The position numbers and the translations under genes are program-made. From Paragorgia papillata (Eukaryota; Cnidaria; Anthozoa; Scleralcyonacea; Coralliidae): a stretch of DNA of 64,000 nucleotides. The stretch spans positions 803,501 to 867,500 of the forward strand of contig JAWNZC010000346.1 in NCBI GenBank assembly GCA_035771165.1. The letters run 5' to 3'. Of the stretch, positions 1 through 27,342 are shown in pieces; the stretch's first letter is position 1; every line of letters begins with the position of its first letter. The notes beneath the pieces are model-generated. The model had not been told where the DNA came from, did no database searches, and saw nothing but the letters and a program-made list of their open reading frames with translations.

Positions 1-93
1 TCTGCGAAACATTTAAAAAACAAAACAAAAATAATATACTATAGTTTGCCAATCATTCTCTATTTCCGCGTCATAAATATTAAGTAATGTTAC

Positions 94-10541
<10,448 letters not shown>

Positions 10542-10645
10542 TTTTTCAGTACTTTTCCTTTGAAGATTTTGTGCAACTTCCAACTCGATTCTGTGCTCGT
10601 GCTCTGTTCAAGTCCCAGCCTCCGACCCGCCCCCTTGCAGTTTCC

Positions 10646-10731
10646 AGCAATCTCGAGCCCATAGTCACCCCCTTTTTGGTCAGCGGGAGAGCGCGGGGTT
10701 AAGGGTGTGACTATGGGCTCGAGATTGGGAT
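10646..10731. mobile_element. Minimal (arms-only) copy of the 35752 element
   Basis: Left arm CAATCTCGAGCCCATAGTCA through GCGGGAGAGCGCGGGG joins directly to a shortened inverted arm ending GGGCTCGAGATTG. It makes a GC-rich hairpin about 100 bp upstream of the ETHE1 ATG, probably in its promoter or 5' leader. Confidence 0.6.
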
Positions 10732-10842
10732 GGGGGCAATCTGGGATAATCCGTTTCAAATCGTTACGTTATTGGCTAAATAGTGAGCATGAGTTGGTCT
10801 GGAGTGACCGGAAGTAGAATTCATAAAGCCAAAATAACAAAG

Positions 10843-11001
10843 ATGTCGGACGACAAGACTCCAGTGAAGACGTTGCCGCGATCGATATCTTCGCCGTATG
10901 TGTGTAGATGCTGTAATTCGAGCTTCGCCAGCAACCCCATTGACTTGTTTGGGGAAAAGTCAAACAAGGAGAACATACTATCCAGATTCCGCTCGGAATA
11001 A
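10843..11001 (+). CDS. Short ORF with zinc-binding-like CxxC motif, divergent from ETHE1
   Basis: A 52-codon plus-strand ORF beginning MSDDKTPVKTLPRS and containing YVCRCCNSSF followed by DLFGEKSNKENILSRF. The paired cysteines followed by a DLF/ENI segment resemble the N-terminal cysteine-rich modules of some uncharacterised cnidarian zinc-finger proteins, which look ZAD-like. The ORF lies about 300 bp from the ETHE1 start in the opposite direction, so the two could share a promoter. Only one cysteine pair is present before the stop and no clear splice donor follows, so this is either a broken first exon or a small orphan. A roughly 22 bp inverted repeat flanks it (10740-10761 and 11014-11036), so it may ride on a small mobile or duplicated segment. 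Confidence 0.35.
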   Translation: MSDDKTPVKTLPRSISSPYVCRCCNSSFASNPIDLFGEKSNKENILSRFRSE

Positions 11002-11154
11002 CAAGAATCCTGTGATTTGAAACGGATTATCCCCAGAGTTCTCGTTTCCCGGGTGGGGAACGTGGGCTCTGGGAACGAGATTGACCGGATATAAGTAATG
11101 CTCATTACAGAAACCTTGGTACAGGTGCCGACCACTCGACCCGCTGTGTACATG

Positions 11155-11395
11155 TAACAGTAATTGCAACTACTATGGTAACCGTACTATTGCAACTACA
11201 GTAACAGCATGCAATTACTGTAACACTAACAGCGCAATTACTGTAACAGTAATTGTAACTACTGTAACAGTAATTGTAACTACTGTGGTGACAGTAACAA
11301 CAATTACAACTACAGTAACAGTTACAACACTAACAGCAACGGTAACAGCAACTTCTGTAACTGGAACTGCAATTACAAAAAAACAAACTGTAACT
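11155..11395. repeat. TAACTGTAACAG-type imperfect minisatellite
   Basis: Units such as AATTGTAACTACTGTAACAG, with self-complementary CTGTTAC/GTAACAG pieces. The long open frames here on both strands are by-products. Confidence 0.8.
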
Positions 11396-11843
11396 GTGAC
11401 AGCAATGGTGATATCCAAATGGTGGCACAAAAAGCATGTTAAAGTTGGGATACAGCTTTTCAACTGTTTGTACAAACACCACAAAAACATAAAGGCAACA
11501 TCAGCGACATGGACCAAAAACGTTAAAAACACAAATATGGACCAAACAGAGATTGCAATAACGCAAAATTTATTACTAACAGGCATATACAATATCGTTC
11601 TGTCACTGGCGTATAGAGGCAAAAGATGAAAAGCAACAGCAAAATGTAAAAAACATGCATGATCACATAAATTTCATGTCAATAGTTCAGTGTATACGCA
11701 TGTATACGTTATGATATAGTTCTATCAGCTTGGAGTTTGTGCTGGTTCATGCTCTACCGCCTCTACGGTAAGCTGTTGTTAGATGTTATTACAGAGAAAA
11801 CTCTCAGCTCTTAGACAGAACTCGAACACGCAAAACTTCGAAA

Positions 11844-12591
11844 TTAAAGGACATTTAGCAACAAAAATTAAGTTTGTCCAATTTGAAAGAACTCATAAAA
11901 TTGTAATAGAAGTTGTTTTACAATTTTTTCGTATCTTTCTTCTCTTTCAAGATATTTCAATTTCGGTTTAATATGTAAATGAGATGGTCTCTGACGTCAG
12001 GAGCAGGGTACAGTATTTTCACACGTAGCAAAATCAGTTATATCTCTAAATTTGTTCAACGAAATCACTTGAAACTGTGCACATAAAAACGCCTTTTGTG
12101 TAAAAATACTGTACCCTACTCCTGACGTCAGAGCCCATCTCAGTTACATATCAAACAAATTCAAATATCTTGCAAACGAAGAAAGACACGAAAAAGTTGT
12201 AAAAGATCTTCTATTACAATTTCACGAGTTCTTTCAAATTAAACAAACTTAATTTTTATTGCCAATAGCCTTCATAGGCGTACGAGGCGGGGGGGCAGGG
12301 GGGGCAGCGGCCCCCCCCCCCCCCCAGACAAATGGAAATGTTGCTAAGTCGGGCAAATTTTCAAGCTAAGTCGGGCAAAAATATAGGGAAAAAATTTAAA
12401 AATAGGATGAAAATAAAGAAAAGTAATCAAAACAATTTAATATCTGTGTACTGTAGGAGATAAAGTATATTGAACAACACGCACTTCGTGATTTTTTTAT
12501 ATCAAAAGTCGGGCAATTTCCGTTTCAGTCGGGCAAAATGTTCTCTGCCCCCCCTATAAATTTGTGCCCGTACGCCTATGATAGCCTTTAA
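11844..12591. mobile_element. TTAA foldback MITE, diverged copy with nested insertion
   Basis: Arms start TTAAAGGACATTTAGCAAC and end CCTTTAA; inner arms carry AAATTAAGTTTGTCCAATTTG and its inverse. The centre contains two perfect TGACGTCA palindromes (11992-11999, 12123-12130). The right arm is cut by 12273-12580. Confidence 0.7.
12273..12580. mobile_element. hAT-like MITE nested in a TTAA foldback element
   Basis: Ends CATAGGCGTACG and CGTACGCCTATG are perfect inverted repeats between 8 bp duplications ATAGCCTT (12265-12272, 12581-12588). Contains a poly-C run and repeated AAGTCGGGCAA motifs. It splits the right arm of the 11844-12591 foldback, so it is the younger insertion. Confidence 0.8.
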
Positions 12592-12734
12592 CTGATACAA
12601 AGCGACTTGTAACCCGACAAGTATTTTTGACATACACGGTTCAACTCGTTCCTCGTAAAACAACCTCGGTCTGGCAACTGCATAAGTTCTAGCGACTCAA
12701 TGCGTCTGGCTATAGCCTCTTGCGACCTTTTATG

Positions 12735-13154
12735 CAGGCAACTCTGTGTGGCTTCCCAGAACTGTGACGTTTTTATCAAGATCTCGACTTTATTTGGTCG
12801 AGATATTCAATTTGGCCTAGCACGAAAGGGACAGGAAGCCAGAACTGTGACGATTTGATCAAGATCTTGACTTTATTTCAACTGTTACGGGCAATATTTT
12901 GGTCGAGATATTCAATTTGGCCGAGCAGGAAAGGGACAGGAAGGGATTGGGAGCGGGGAAAGCAGGGTCCCTTTCCTGCTCGGCCAAATTGAATATCTCG
13001 ACCAAAATATTGCCCGTAACAGTTGAAATAAAGTCAAATTTGATCAAAACGTCACAGTTCTGGCTTCCTGTCCCCAATTGAATATCTCGACCAAATAAAT
13101 TCGAGATCTTGATCAAAACGTCACAGTTCTGGGAAGCCACACAGAGTTGCCTGC
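12735..13154. mobile_element. Foldback element
   Basis: Outer arms GCAGGCAACTCTGTGTGGCT and its inverse at 13135-13154; inner arms CGAGATATTCAATTTGGCCG on both sides of a GC-rich loop near 12945-12965. Arms contain repeated AAAACGTCACAGTTCTGG blocks. Confidence 0.7.
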
Positions 13155-14124
13155 GGAGGGAGCTAGCGTGCATTCAGAAGGTTGCGAATTCGAGTCCCTC
13201 CGTCCCGTATTTATAAAGATGGCCGACGATGTATATTCTTCTAATATGCCTTTACACAATTACATATTACAGATGCTGGGTCACGCCTAAGAATTTGTAT
13301 TTATGTATATATATTAGTAAGAACTTATAAAACCCTGTAAAGCATAATGTACAGTTACATCTTTCTCTCCTTTTTTAATCTTTCTTTGTATCTATACTTT
13401 TCATTTGTTTTTAAAATTTCCAAAAATGTATTTATATTTAGTGTGACGCCCCTCATTGAAATCAGCTTTTGTTGTCGAGGCCAGTGTGTTTAAATAAAGT
13501 TTTACATACACACATAGCTGGCTTCGTTCCTGCGTAAAAGTTCTCTTCAATTATAAACGCAAGACAGAGGTTCGAAAATGTGATTTAAAAGCGCTAAAGG
13601 AATATAAATTGGCGGCCATCTTTACGAATACGGTGTATTATTAACGACAGCTTGTATACAGCAAAAACTAACAAAACTTTAGCTCTGTATATAACTTGTC
13701 GGTTCAGCGTCAATGACAATGGTGTCACTGCGCGATTTTTCGCGCCAGAAAATATTCCTGACGCGTTCATACAACCGATAACAAAGCCGGGGTTGCTTAT
13801 TAGAGTGTATTAAGTATTCGAAGACTTGTTTCCACGCACATTGAAATAAATTATCCCGTGATAAACATTACAGACATATTTAGCGTCAAATAATTTAGAA
13901 TCTACGCGAATAATTATAGGGCAGTTCTGTACTTGTAGCTATAAATATAGATATATACATTTTGTGCATTCTAATGTGAAAATCATTGCCATTCTCTGTC
14001 TTTAGATCGAAAACCACTTAGGATCATCGTATTGAACACTGGTCGCAAAAAAAAGGCGACTGAATTGAACGACTCGCAAAAAATTACGGGGATTTTTTCC
14101 CGCTTGTCAGTTTACTCGAGTTTG

Positions 14125-14130
14125 TTTATT
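14125..14130 (-). terminator. Candidate polyadenylation signal of FOXJ1
   Basis: AATAAA on the minus strand about 205 bases after the FOXJ1 stop codon. This is the first canonical hexamer I noticed downstream; use is not shown by sequence alone. Confidence 0.35.
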
Positions 14131-14335
14131 AGCTCCTATACCAAGTACTTCGTTTTATGAGTAATTTCGACCGTTTAAAAATCTCGAATGAATATCAACA
14201 ACTTATGTTCACGTCACCACGTAATACGGGAACAACCACTGTAGTTTAGTACATTAACACGCATGCGCCAGGCATACTACATACCCACAATTTTTGAGTG
14301 GGACAGACCAATATTTAAGTAGAAATTTTCCGATT

Positions 14336-19925
<5,590 letters not shown>

Positions 19926-20365
19926 GATTCTTGTCGTCCGTCCGGCGAAATTCTTCGTTTCGATAATTCCAAAGTTTAGCTGACGAATAAAAGACGACCG
20001 GAATGTCGCGTTAACCCCACACGTATAATCTCAAAGCAAAGATTTACTTAAATACAATATACCTGTCCCTGGTTTTATTCGCCAAGAACTCAAACAAGTG
20101 TACATTTGAACAGTGCAAACATGATATAGCACGGTTAGAATCTCGACTCCCAAAGTCACCAGCACCAATAACAACACCGAGCAATGGGGCACCGGCTCGT
20201 CTTGAACGTAGCTCGTCGACTAGTCTGTCCCGAACTCGTACGCGTTTGTAGACTATAAACCGACTTGAAAACTCAATTCGGCTTTAATACGGACTGGCTT
20301 ACAGGTCAGCTTTCTTGAAAAGTCACCGACGGAATATACGTCGTTTAATTTCTTCTACTTCGCTC

Positions 20366-20600
20366 ACCTACGTATATAATTATTGAAACAAAATGCAGCT
20401 GCTCTGTTCCGATCTGGGACAACCTTGTCGTGGATGATCAGACTTATGAATGGTAAGCAGAGGTTTCAATATAGCCAGATAATAGAAACCACTTGTAGTG
20501 TGCGATAAACAGAACGGCGCCTCCTGATTGGTCAACGCGTTGCCAACGGAAGTCGTTCTGTGCGAGCCGATTGCCGAATACTGTGTTCTCATTGGTCCGC
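20366..20600 (-). promoter_or_regulatory. Possible FOXJ1 upstream promoter region
   Basis: The FOXJ1-proximal side has a TATATA-like box near 20372-20380. Two ATTGGTC (inverted CCAAT) motifs lie at about 20526-20534 and 20590-20597. This lies 450-675 bp upstream of the FOXJ1 ATG, with no coding sequence between, so a 5' UTR or a 5' UTR intron may fill the gap: an AG|GTGAGC donor-like string lies near 20364. Position and motifs are the only evidence. Confidence 0.3.
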
Positions 20601-23173
20601 ATGCGGTCGGGCACCGCAAGCCGCGCGAGAACACTGGCACGAGGGATTCGAAAGTCCACGACTGTTTACTTTCTCCTAGCAACAGCGAGTCGTCATCACA
20701 AACCGCACCTTCCCTTCAGCAGGTACCGAAGAAATCCAGAACTAAAAGTATTCGCAATCAAACTCAATTCACAAAGCGACCTTGTCCTTCGTTTGGTGAA
20801 TATACCGTCGTCTTGTACAACACATATACGGTTTATATCATGCTACAAATACAACACCAGTCATATTGAATAACCATTGTTATACCAAAGCGGTATTAAT
20901 CACATATTAAATTCAAAACGTAGGTGAACTGTGGTTAAACCAAAACAAAACAAAACAGCGGTTATAGACATGTTTTGAAACCAAAACATGTTTTGAACGG
21001 CGTAAGAGATACTGTAACAAACGCAAACGAGGAATTCCACAAATTGTATCACTTCCCGTTTTTCTGACGACATCAGTACCAAAACAATGGGCATTAGCTA
21101 CCTATTCTTAATAAGATAGTGTAAAATTTGGAAACACAACACTTGTATACAGCATGGTTGCTTGGGCAAAGGACTTCGATTTACAAGAACGTGAGCGTGA
21201 AAAAACTCGCTCATGAGGTATTGTGAAATAAGACGGCCGGTCAGACTGAAATGGAAATATATAATATAGGATCAAATAACGACAAATGCGTTGAACTTGA
21301 GAAGCTAGATGATCTCCACCAAACGGTGATTCACGATTGTCAATACAACCACAGTTAAAAAAAACTGATATCAAATATCTCAGATCATATGGAACATCAT
21401 TACAACCAAAGCGTGAGACACAACACGTTCTCGTAAAACCAAAGACTCGAGAATTGCCTTGTCAATGACGAGTTTACGTCAAACGCGGGTCAAATAAATA
21501 CGGAACCATCACCCCAAAAAGCCTTTCTTTAAAAGCTTTCCAATGCACTCAAACACTGGAACTACTTAATTACTTTCGGCAAGGCAATATCACAAAGCCA
21601 CTAATGAGTATTCGAACTGCTATGTATAGTGTCAAAGATCAATTCAAACATAAGACTCGCACTCGTTTTTCGCAGCGTCAAGCGTGTACCACTGTGTTAC
21701 GAAATCGCTTTGAAGTTTGAATGGTAAAAAAAAGTTCCCCAAAACAACAAAATAAGCAAAAGAAAATCCACTAGACAGGAAGATGACGTCGTTTGGTAGG
21801 CGATAGACAAGTATTAATTTGGCAAACACGGAACAAAAGAACCAAGAGATAGCCGTATTGATGATGCCCGAACAGGTTTAAATAGTTGTTTTGCATTTGA
21901 AAGACACCTGTTGTACTGCTGCGTGGGCTTTAAATTTTGAAAGGCGCACACCGCCGTTGGGAACCAAGGAAGGGAAATATACTATAATACTAAACCGTGG
22001 AACAAAAGCATTCTGGCAGTCACAAGGACACTAGAAGCGGACATGCGTAAGTTCTCGTATACGCATGGCGCCTGACTGTAATAACTGTCATTCCTTGATT
22101 GCTTCGAATGGCGAGTAATTTTTAAATAATTTCAATTTGATTGGGTTAAAATGGTCCTATCTGTTGGCGTATCATGTTTTCGGTTCTGTAGTGTACGTCA
22201 TAAGCTTGGATTCGATGTCCAAACCGAAACTATACGTAAAGATGTAACTAAGGAGAAAACTTATTGTGGTAGTTTCACACTACTTACGTAAAAACTGCTT
22301 TCTGGTGGTAATGTTAGCTTAGAAATCACGAAGCAAAACTATCTCAGTGTCTGCCATGCAATTTAAATATCGGGTTAAGAGTAATTAGAGTGAGCAAACA
22401 AACGTTGTTAAATTCAAATATATAGATGTCACTGTGGATTTATGAAATAATCAGTATTCATATTACTATAGTCATATATTACTAGACTTTTCACTCGGTA
22501 TAAGTATGGGTCGGAATACAGCAAACGCCCACAATTCAATAAGAGTGTAGCATAGCACAGATACGATTGCAACGGTCATTTAAGCTAAATTGCTAAAAAT
22601 GGATACAGCAATTGTTTGCTATGACTTGATGAGAAAGCCTTATCTGATATAAGCTATTGTGATCTCAATAAGCGACGCAGCAGTTCGTGCCAGCCAAATT
22701 CATATATTTATTTTACTGCAGTGTATAGCACGCATATACATCATGCAGTAATGGTAGTACAACAAAAAAGCACTACACTGAATGAAAATTGATCTAAAAT
22801 CAGGCACGGTTTAGATTTTAGACTACGATTATAAAAACTAAAGAGAAATGTAAAGAGGCCTAGCGATTCAAAAACAAACGTATAATGAAAGCATTGTTGC
22901 ATAATTGTATCACGTATTAAACGTTGATGAAAGGTTCCGCTCGAGATTCAATATTTGATTTTCGTTGTCATAGATCTCGACACTATAGTTCACCACCTTT
23001 TTCGCTGTAAAACAAGATACAAACTTCATTGAACTTAAAACCTTTTTCAGTCTACTCCATCAAAACAATAGGCTAGGGTTGGCACCTACCTATATAGATC
23101 CTAAGGTTTTTGACTGGTTTAGGTCATCTAACCCAAACTCAAACTTTTAACCAATTAACAATGTTATTTGTCT

Positions 23174-23179
<6 letters not shown>

Positions 23180-23236
<57 letters not shown>
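23180..23236. repeat. TA dinucleotide array
   Basis: Uninterrupted (TA)n of about 57 bp. Confidence 0.95.
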
Positions 23237-23239
<3 letters not shown>

Positions 23240-23360
23240 ACTGAAATAGCTTGCCATGCCATGTGATATACCCGTCGAAAATCCTACATTCATTCATTCC
23301 TTCAAAACAATATTTATTCAGGAAACCTACATCTCACTTACATAGTGTTTTTCAGAAAGA

Positions 23361-23524
23361 TATAGACCTAATTCAAAAATGGCCGCCGAATTAGAATTCT
23401 TTTATGTGCATATAAATTAGAAAAATTATTTTTAATTTCACACATGAAAACGAGTTCATAAGGGCTAATTTATATGTATATAAAAGAATTTTAATTCGGC
23501 GGCCATTTTTGAATAAGGTCTATA
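23361..23524. mobile_element. Small foldback MITE
   Basis: Ends TATAGACCTAATTCAAAAAT and ATTTTTGAATAAGGTCTATA with GGCCGCCGAATTA arms. 164 bp, no ORF, TA at both outer ends. Confidence 0.65.
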
Positions 23525-24646
23525 TACCACCACACACTCTATGTGACTAAGATCGCGTCATGTTATACTGAGTTAAGGCAGCTGCATGGGCCATGGACAT
23601 GGACTTGCGTTTCCGTGTCAGAAAACATTTCAACAAAAACATTTTAAATATTAATTGCATGCATAACCCAGATACATTCCATTTTTGGTTGTCTGCATGA
23701 GCTTTCAGTTACCAATATGCACAGAAGACGTCACAATTACGTGGTAAAAACATTAGTCAACTGCGTGTTAGACCCCATCCACACGTATACGTTTTTCTAG
23801 CGTTTTCATATTGTTTCAGGTAATGGGACCATTGTTTTCTGCTCCCCTGAGGACCTAGAACAATATAAAAACGCTATGAAAACGCATACGTGCATGCATG
23901 TGGAGATGGGCACATGGCCTAAGTCTTGTGAGTCAATCGGTTAATTCGTATAGATATAAATTTACTTAAGTACGAATATGATGAGACATTTCTCTTATTC
24001 ACTTAATACTAGTATCCAGACAGTTGCGAGAACTTAGCATAACTTTCAGCTAAATAATTTAGTTGCGAAGACTCCATGTACATGTATTGCGATATTTTTT
24101 TATATATGCACATGTGTGCGTTATTCGTCTTCGCAAGAATATCTTCATGAGAGCTGAATGATGCCATCAGTCACCTCTGCTGTGGAGATGTCGTTAGTGA
24201 AAGCTCACCTCACCTATAATTAAATTTTGCAATATACATACATATTGTGTCTTCTCTCAGTCTGTATTATACATACGTGCATCACCATATACAAGACTTT
24301 AAATAATTGACAACATACTTGCCTTATAGTTTCCTATGCACAAGCTATGGTGAATGCATGCAAAAACGTAAAACTTATGACGTACATGCAGGGCCGACCC
24401 CGCTTTGGAGGTTAATTTGTTGCATTTTTTTGAACAATTCTTGCGATATTACAACACCATCTGTAATATGCGTTTATAATTAGCAACCCTACAATGAATG
24501 AAGGTCAGACAATTTAATTGTACATGTGAACTCTGCGTGCACACGAACACGGGTATACTATAAATATTGACAAGTCATGCTAAAGCTCTCTATCAGTGAC
24601 CCAGCATAAACCAAACACCAAAAACCTGTATTAAGCTTTCGTTATG

Positions 24647-24972
24647 TAAGGCCCTGATCACATGAAGCGGGGATTGAGTGTTTAAGTCAAATCTCCCACG
24701 TAATTTCTCCTTGTTGTGTCAGTTACATGAAGAAGATTGAAAGATTTCGATCTGATCGAAACGAATGCCTATAAAGTCTATCCATGTGCACGCAGTGGAG
24801 TGTCGTGCTATTAAATGGCAGACATTGAGGGAAGCACAGAAAATAGTTCCAAAACCGAAAACAATGTTCCAAGCAGATCGGATTCTCCATGTAAACATGT
24901 GCCCGGATTGACTTCACTCGCGTTTTTCGTTCCGATTGCACTGTCAATCCACTTCATGTGAACACGTGCCTA
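24647..24972. mobile_element. Diverged inverted-repeat element
   Basis: TAAGGCCCTGATCACATGAAG at left is matched loosely by CTTCATGTGAACACGTGCCTA at right. The arms are short and the interior (including GCAGATCGGATTCTCCATG) looks single-copy in this window. Confidence 0.4.
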
Positions 24973-25648
24973 AAACACGTTGCACGTCTTGATAGAGTGG
25001 ATGATTGGACAGACTATATACTTTTCACAGGGTTGGACTGGCCATTGTGCCATTTTGCCTTGGAACGGCAGCCAATGTTCTACAGTGTGTATAAAATAAA
25101 ACGGAACCCTTAGCAAATGAATTAGTATTCTTTTAAAACAACCTGTAGTAGTTTGAAAGCCCTAAAAGCGCTGCGTTATAAATTAATCAACACATAAGTG
25201 AAACAAGAAGAGAAAAAGCTTTTAAATACTTTAACCATGCATACACTTCAAGTTATCTTAATTTCCCAGGTGTATAAGACCGTGCTTTTACGCATCCGTG
25301 GCTCAGAGGTGTCTAGGGCTTTCACACTACTACAATAGGTTGTTTGAACAGAATACTAATTCATTTTCTAATAAGGTTCCGGTTGTTTTTTTTAAACACA
25401 CTGTATAACAACACCTGAGGAAATGGCGAGACTTTCGAGTTTTCCCAAATAACGACTTCAAATCGTAGGCCCTCGGGAATCGGGACCCCTATATATCATG
25501 CAGTTGGGTCAGTGGGGAATATTCGAATCCGTGACAGACTACAGAGTGAGAAAAGAAATAAACTAGAACTAAATACTAAAATGAATAACAATGAAGTCAA
25601 TGACGCGACTACTTTTGTCATCGAGAGAAGGACCCGATCAGTCAAAGG

Positions 25649-26154
25649 TTAAAAGGAAATTGACAATGCAAATTAAGTTTGATTAATTCGATAAAAACTA
25701 GTAAAATTGTAATGGAATACGTTTTACAACTTTTCTATATCATTCATCGTTTTTGAGATATTTTAGTTTGTCTGATATGTAAATGAAATGGTCTCTGATG
25801 TCATAAGCAGGATAGAGTATTTTCATACATTAGCAAAATCACTTATACCTCCATGATTGCTCAACATGAAATGTTCAGTGTCACGAGGAGTTTTAATGCG
25901 TACAGTTTCGAGTGATTTTATTGAACAAACTTGGAGATATAACTGAGTTTGCTACGTGTGAAAATGCTCTACCCTGCATGCTTATGACGTCAGAGACCAT
26001 CTCATTTACATATCAATCATTAATTGAATAACTGGAAAATGAAGAAAAATAAGTTGTAATAAGTTGTAAAAAGGTCTTTAAATTCTTTACCATTTCACGA
26101 TTTCTCTCAAATTAGACATGCAAACTTAACTTATATTGACAATATACCTTTTAA
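25649..26154. mobile_element. TTAA foldback MITE, diverged copy
   Basis: Ends TTAAAAGG and CCTTTTAA with arms like those of 11844-12591 (AATTAAGTTTGATTAATTCG). TGACGTCA is kept on one side (25985-25992) and lost on the other. A partial relative follows at about 26330-26420. Confidence 0.62.
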
Positions 26155-26641
26155 AACCCATCTCTGTGGATAACTCTTTGGTTGAGAATTTGGGAAACGT
26201 GCATATAAGCACATCTTCAGTACATCTGGAGTAAAGGCCAGATGTTTTTACTCGTCAATAGTAAAGAGTATACGTCTTGACAGTGAAAGAGGTAATGGAT
26301 AACTTTGCAATATTGCACGACAGAAAGATACGAAAAAGTTGTAAAGGATCTTCTATTACAATTTTATGAGTTCTTTCAAATTAGACAAACTTAATTTTTA
26401 ATGCCAATGTCCTTTAATTAAAGTCCCTAATTACCGATCTCCGCGCAACGCGTAGTGGCTAAATGCACGCAAGCGTGTTGTTGCTAGCGCGTGTGTTGGT
26501 ATATATACATGTATTTCTGAAGCAAGATCGGTGAAAACGTTTCTGAAAAATGTTCAAAGATGACGACAATTTCGCATCTATCTAGAGCCAGCCGACAATA
26601 AACCATTTGCACAATGACGTGAGATGGCGTTGGGTGACTAC

Positions 26642-26993
26642 AACTACCAGAATGCTTTGCCAGTATTCTAGGTCTTCGCCTAAAAGGGATGACTCAAAAG
26701 GACCGGTCCAGTCCTTTCGCGGCTTTTCCAAAATATGTCGTCAAATTTGTTTTCTCCAAATTTGTCGTCAAGTTTCAGTGAGTCTCAAGATTTTAGCAAT
26801 CTTTTCGATACCCTAACCACAACACTAAACCCTAACCCTAATCAGAAATCTGCTTTACCCCCTAGCTTTTTGGGAAAACATATTTGTCGACATATTTTGG
26901 AAAAGCCGCGAAAGGACTGGACGGGTCCCTTTGAGCCATCCGTTTTAGCCGAAACCCTAGAATACTGGCAAAGCATTTTGGTAGTTGACTCTC
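26642..26993. mobile_element. Foldback element
   Basis: CAACTACCAGAATGCTTTGC with GTATTCTAGG at left and the inverse ending GCATTTTGGTAGTTG at right; inner arms TCCTTTCGCGGCTTTTCCAA and its inverse. The loop holds a short CCCTAACCCTAA stretch (26830-26842). A diverged part recurs at 50465-50600. Confidence 0.65.
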
Positions 26994-27002
26994 CCCTTGA
27001 CC

Positions 27003-27342
27003 TACCCTGCGAGCAGAGCCCTCTTTTCCTTATTTCTTCGCTGAGAGAGAGGAAGAAAAGTAGGCTCTGCTGTATTCGTGACTGGTTTCCATTGCGCATG
27101 CATGTCAGTTGCTTGGTTACAATCTCGAACCCAGTCCCAATCAGAGCAGAAAACAAAACGAGAACCGGTTAAACGGGTCTCAAACGGGTTACTTCCTCAG
27201 TGGGTACTTCGTCCTAAATCTTGGACGAAGCCAAAGAGCAGAAGTACAGAAGGAATACAGCAGAGCCTACTTTTCTTCCTCTCTCTCTCTCTCTCAGCGA
27301 AGAAATAAGGAAAAGAAGGCTCTGCTCGCAGGGTACCCTTGA
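27003..27342. mobile_element. Foldback element with CCCTGCGAGCAGAGCC ends
   Basis: TACCCTGCGAGCAGAGCCCTC at left and GGCTCTGCTCGCAGGGTACC at right, with arms containing CTTATTTCTTCGCTGAGAGA and its inverse plus TC/GA runs. Its right half is inside the first unit of the tandem duplication. Confidence 0.62.

Larger units (their letters stand above)
20700..26600. other. Intergenic stretch without recognised genes
   Basis: AT-rich sequence upstream of FOXJ1. It holds the TA array, the 23361 and 24647 foldbacks, the 25649 TTAA MITE and the partial copy at 26330. I also see an inverted pair of GTATACGTTTTT / AAACGCATACG pieces at 23785-23890. No ORF here looks coding. Confidence 0.6.

Noticed and set aside
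20528..20560. RFX X-box near FOXJ1 (GTTGCCAACGGAAG)
   Set aside because: Only one half-site fits; the second half does not match the consensus.
20444..20869. Overlapping ORFs on both strands upstream of FOXJ1
   Set aside because: No protein-like features or splice partners; the region is better read as promoter or 5' UTR.
26822..26845. Telomere-like CCCTAACCCTAA
   Set aside because: Only about two and a half units, inside a foldback loop; too short to be telomeric.
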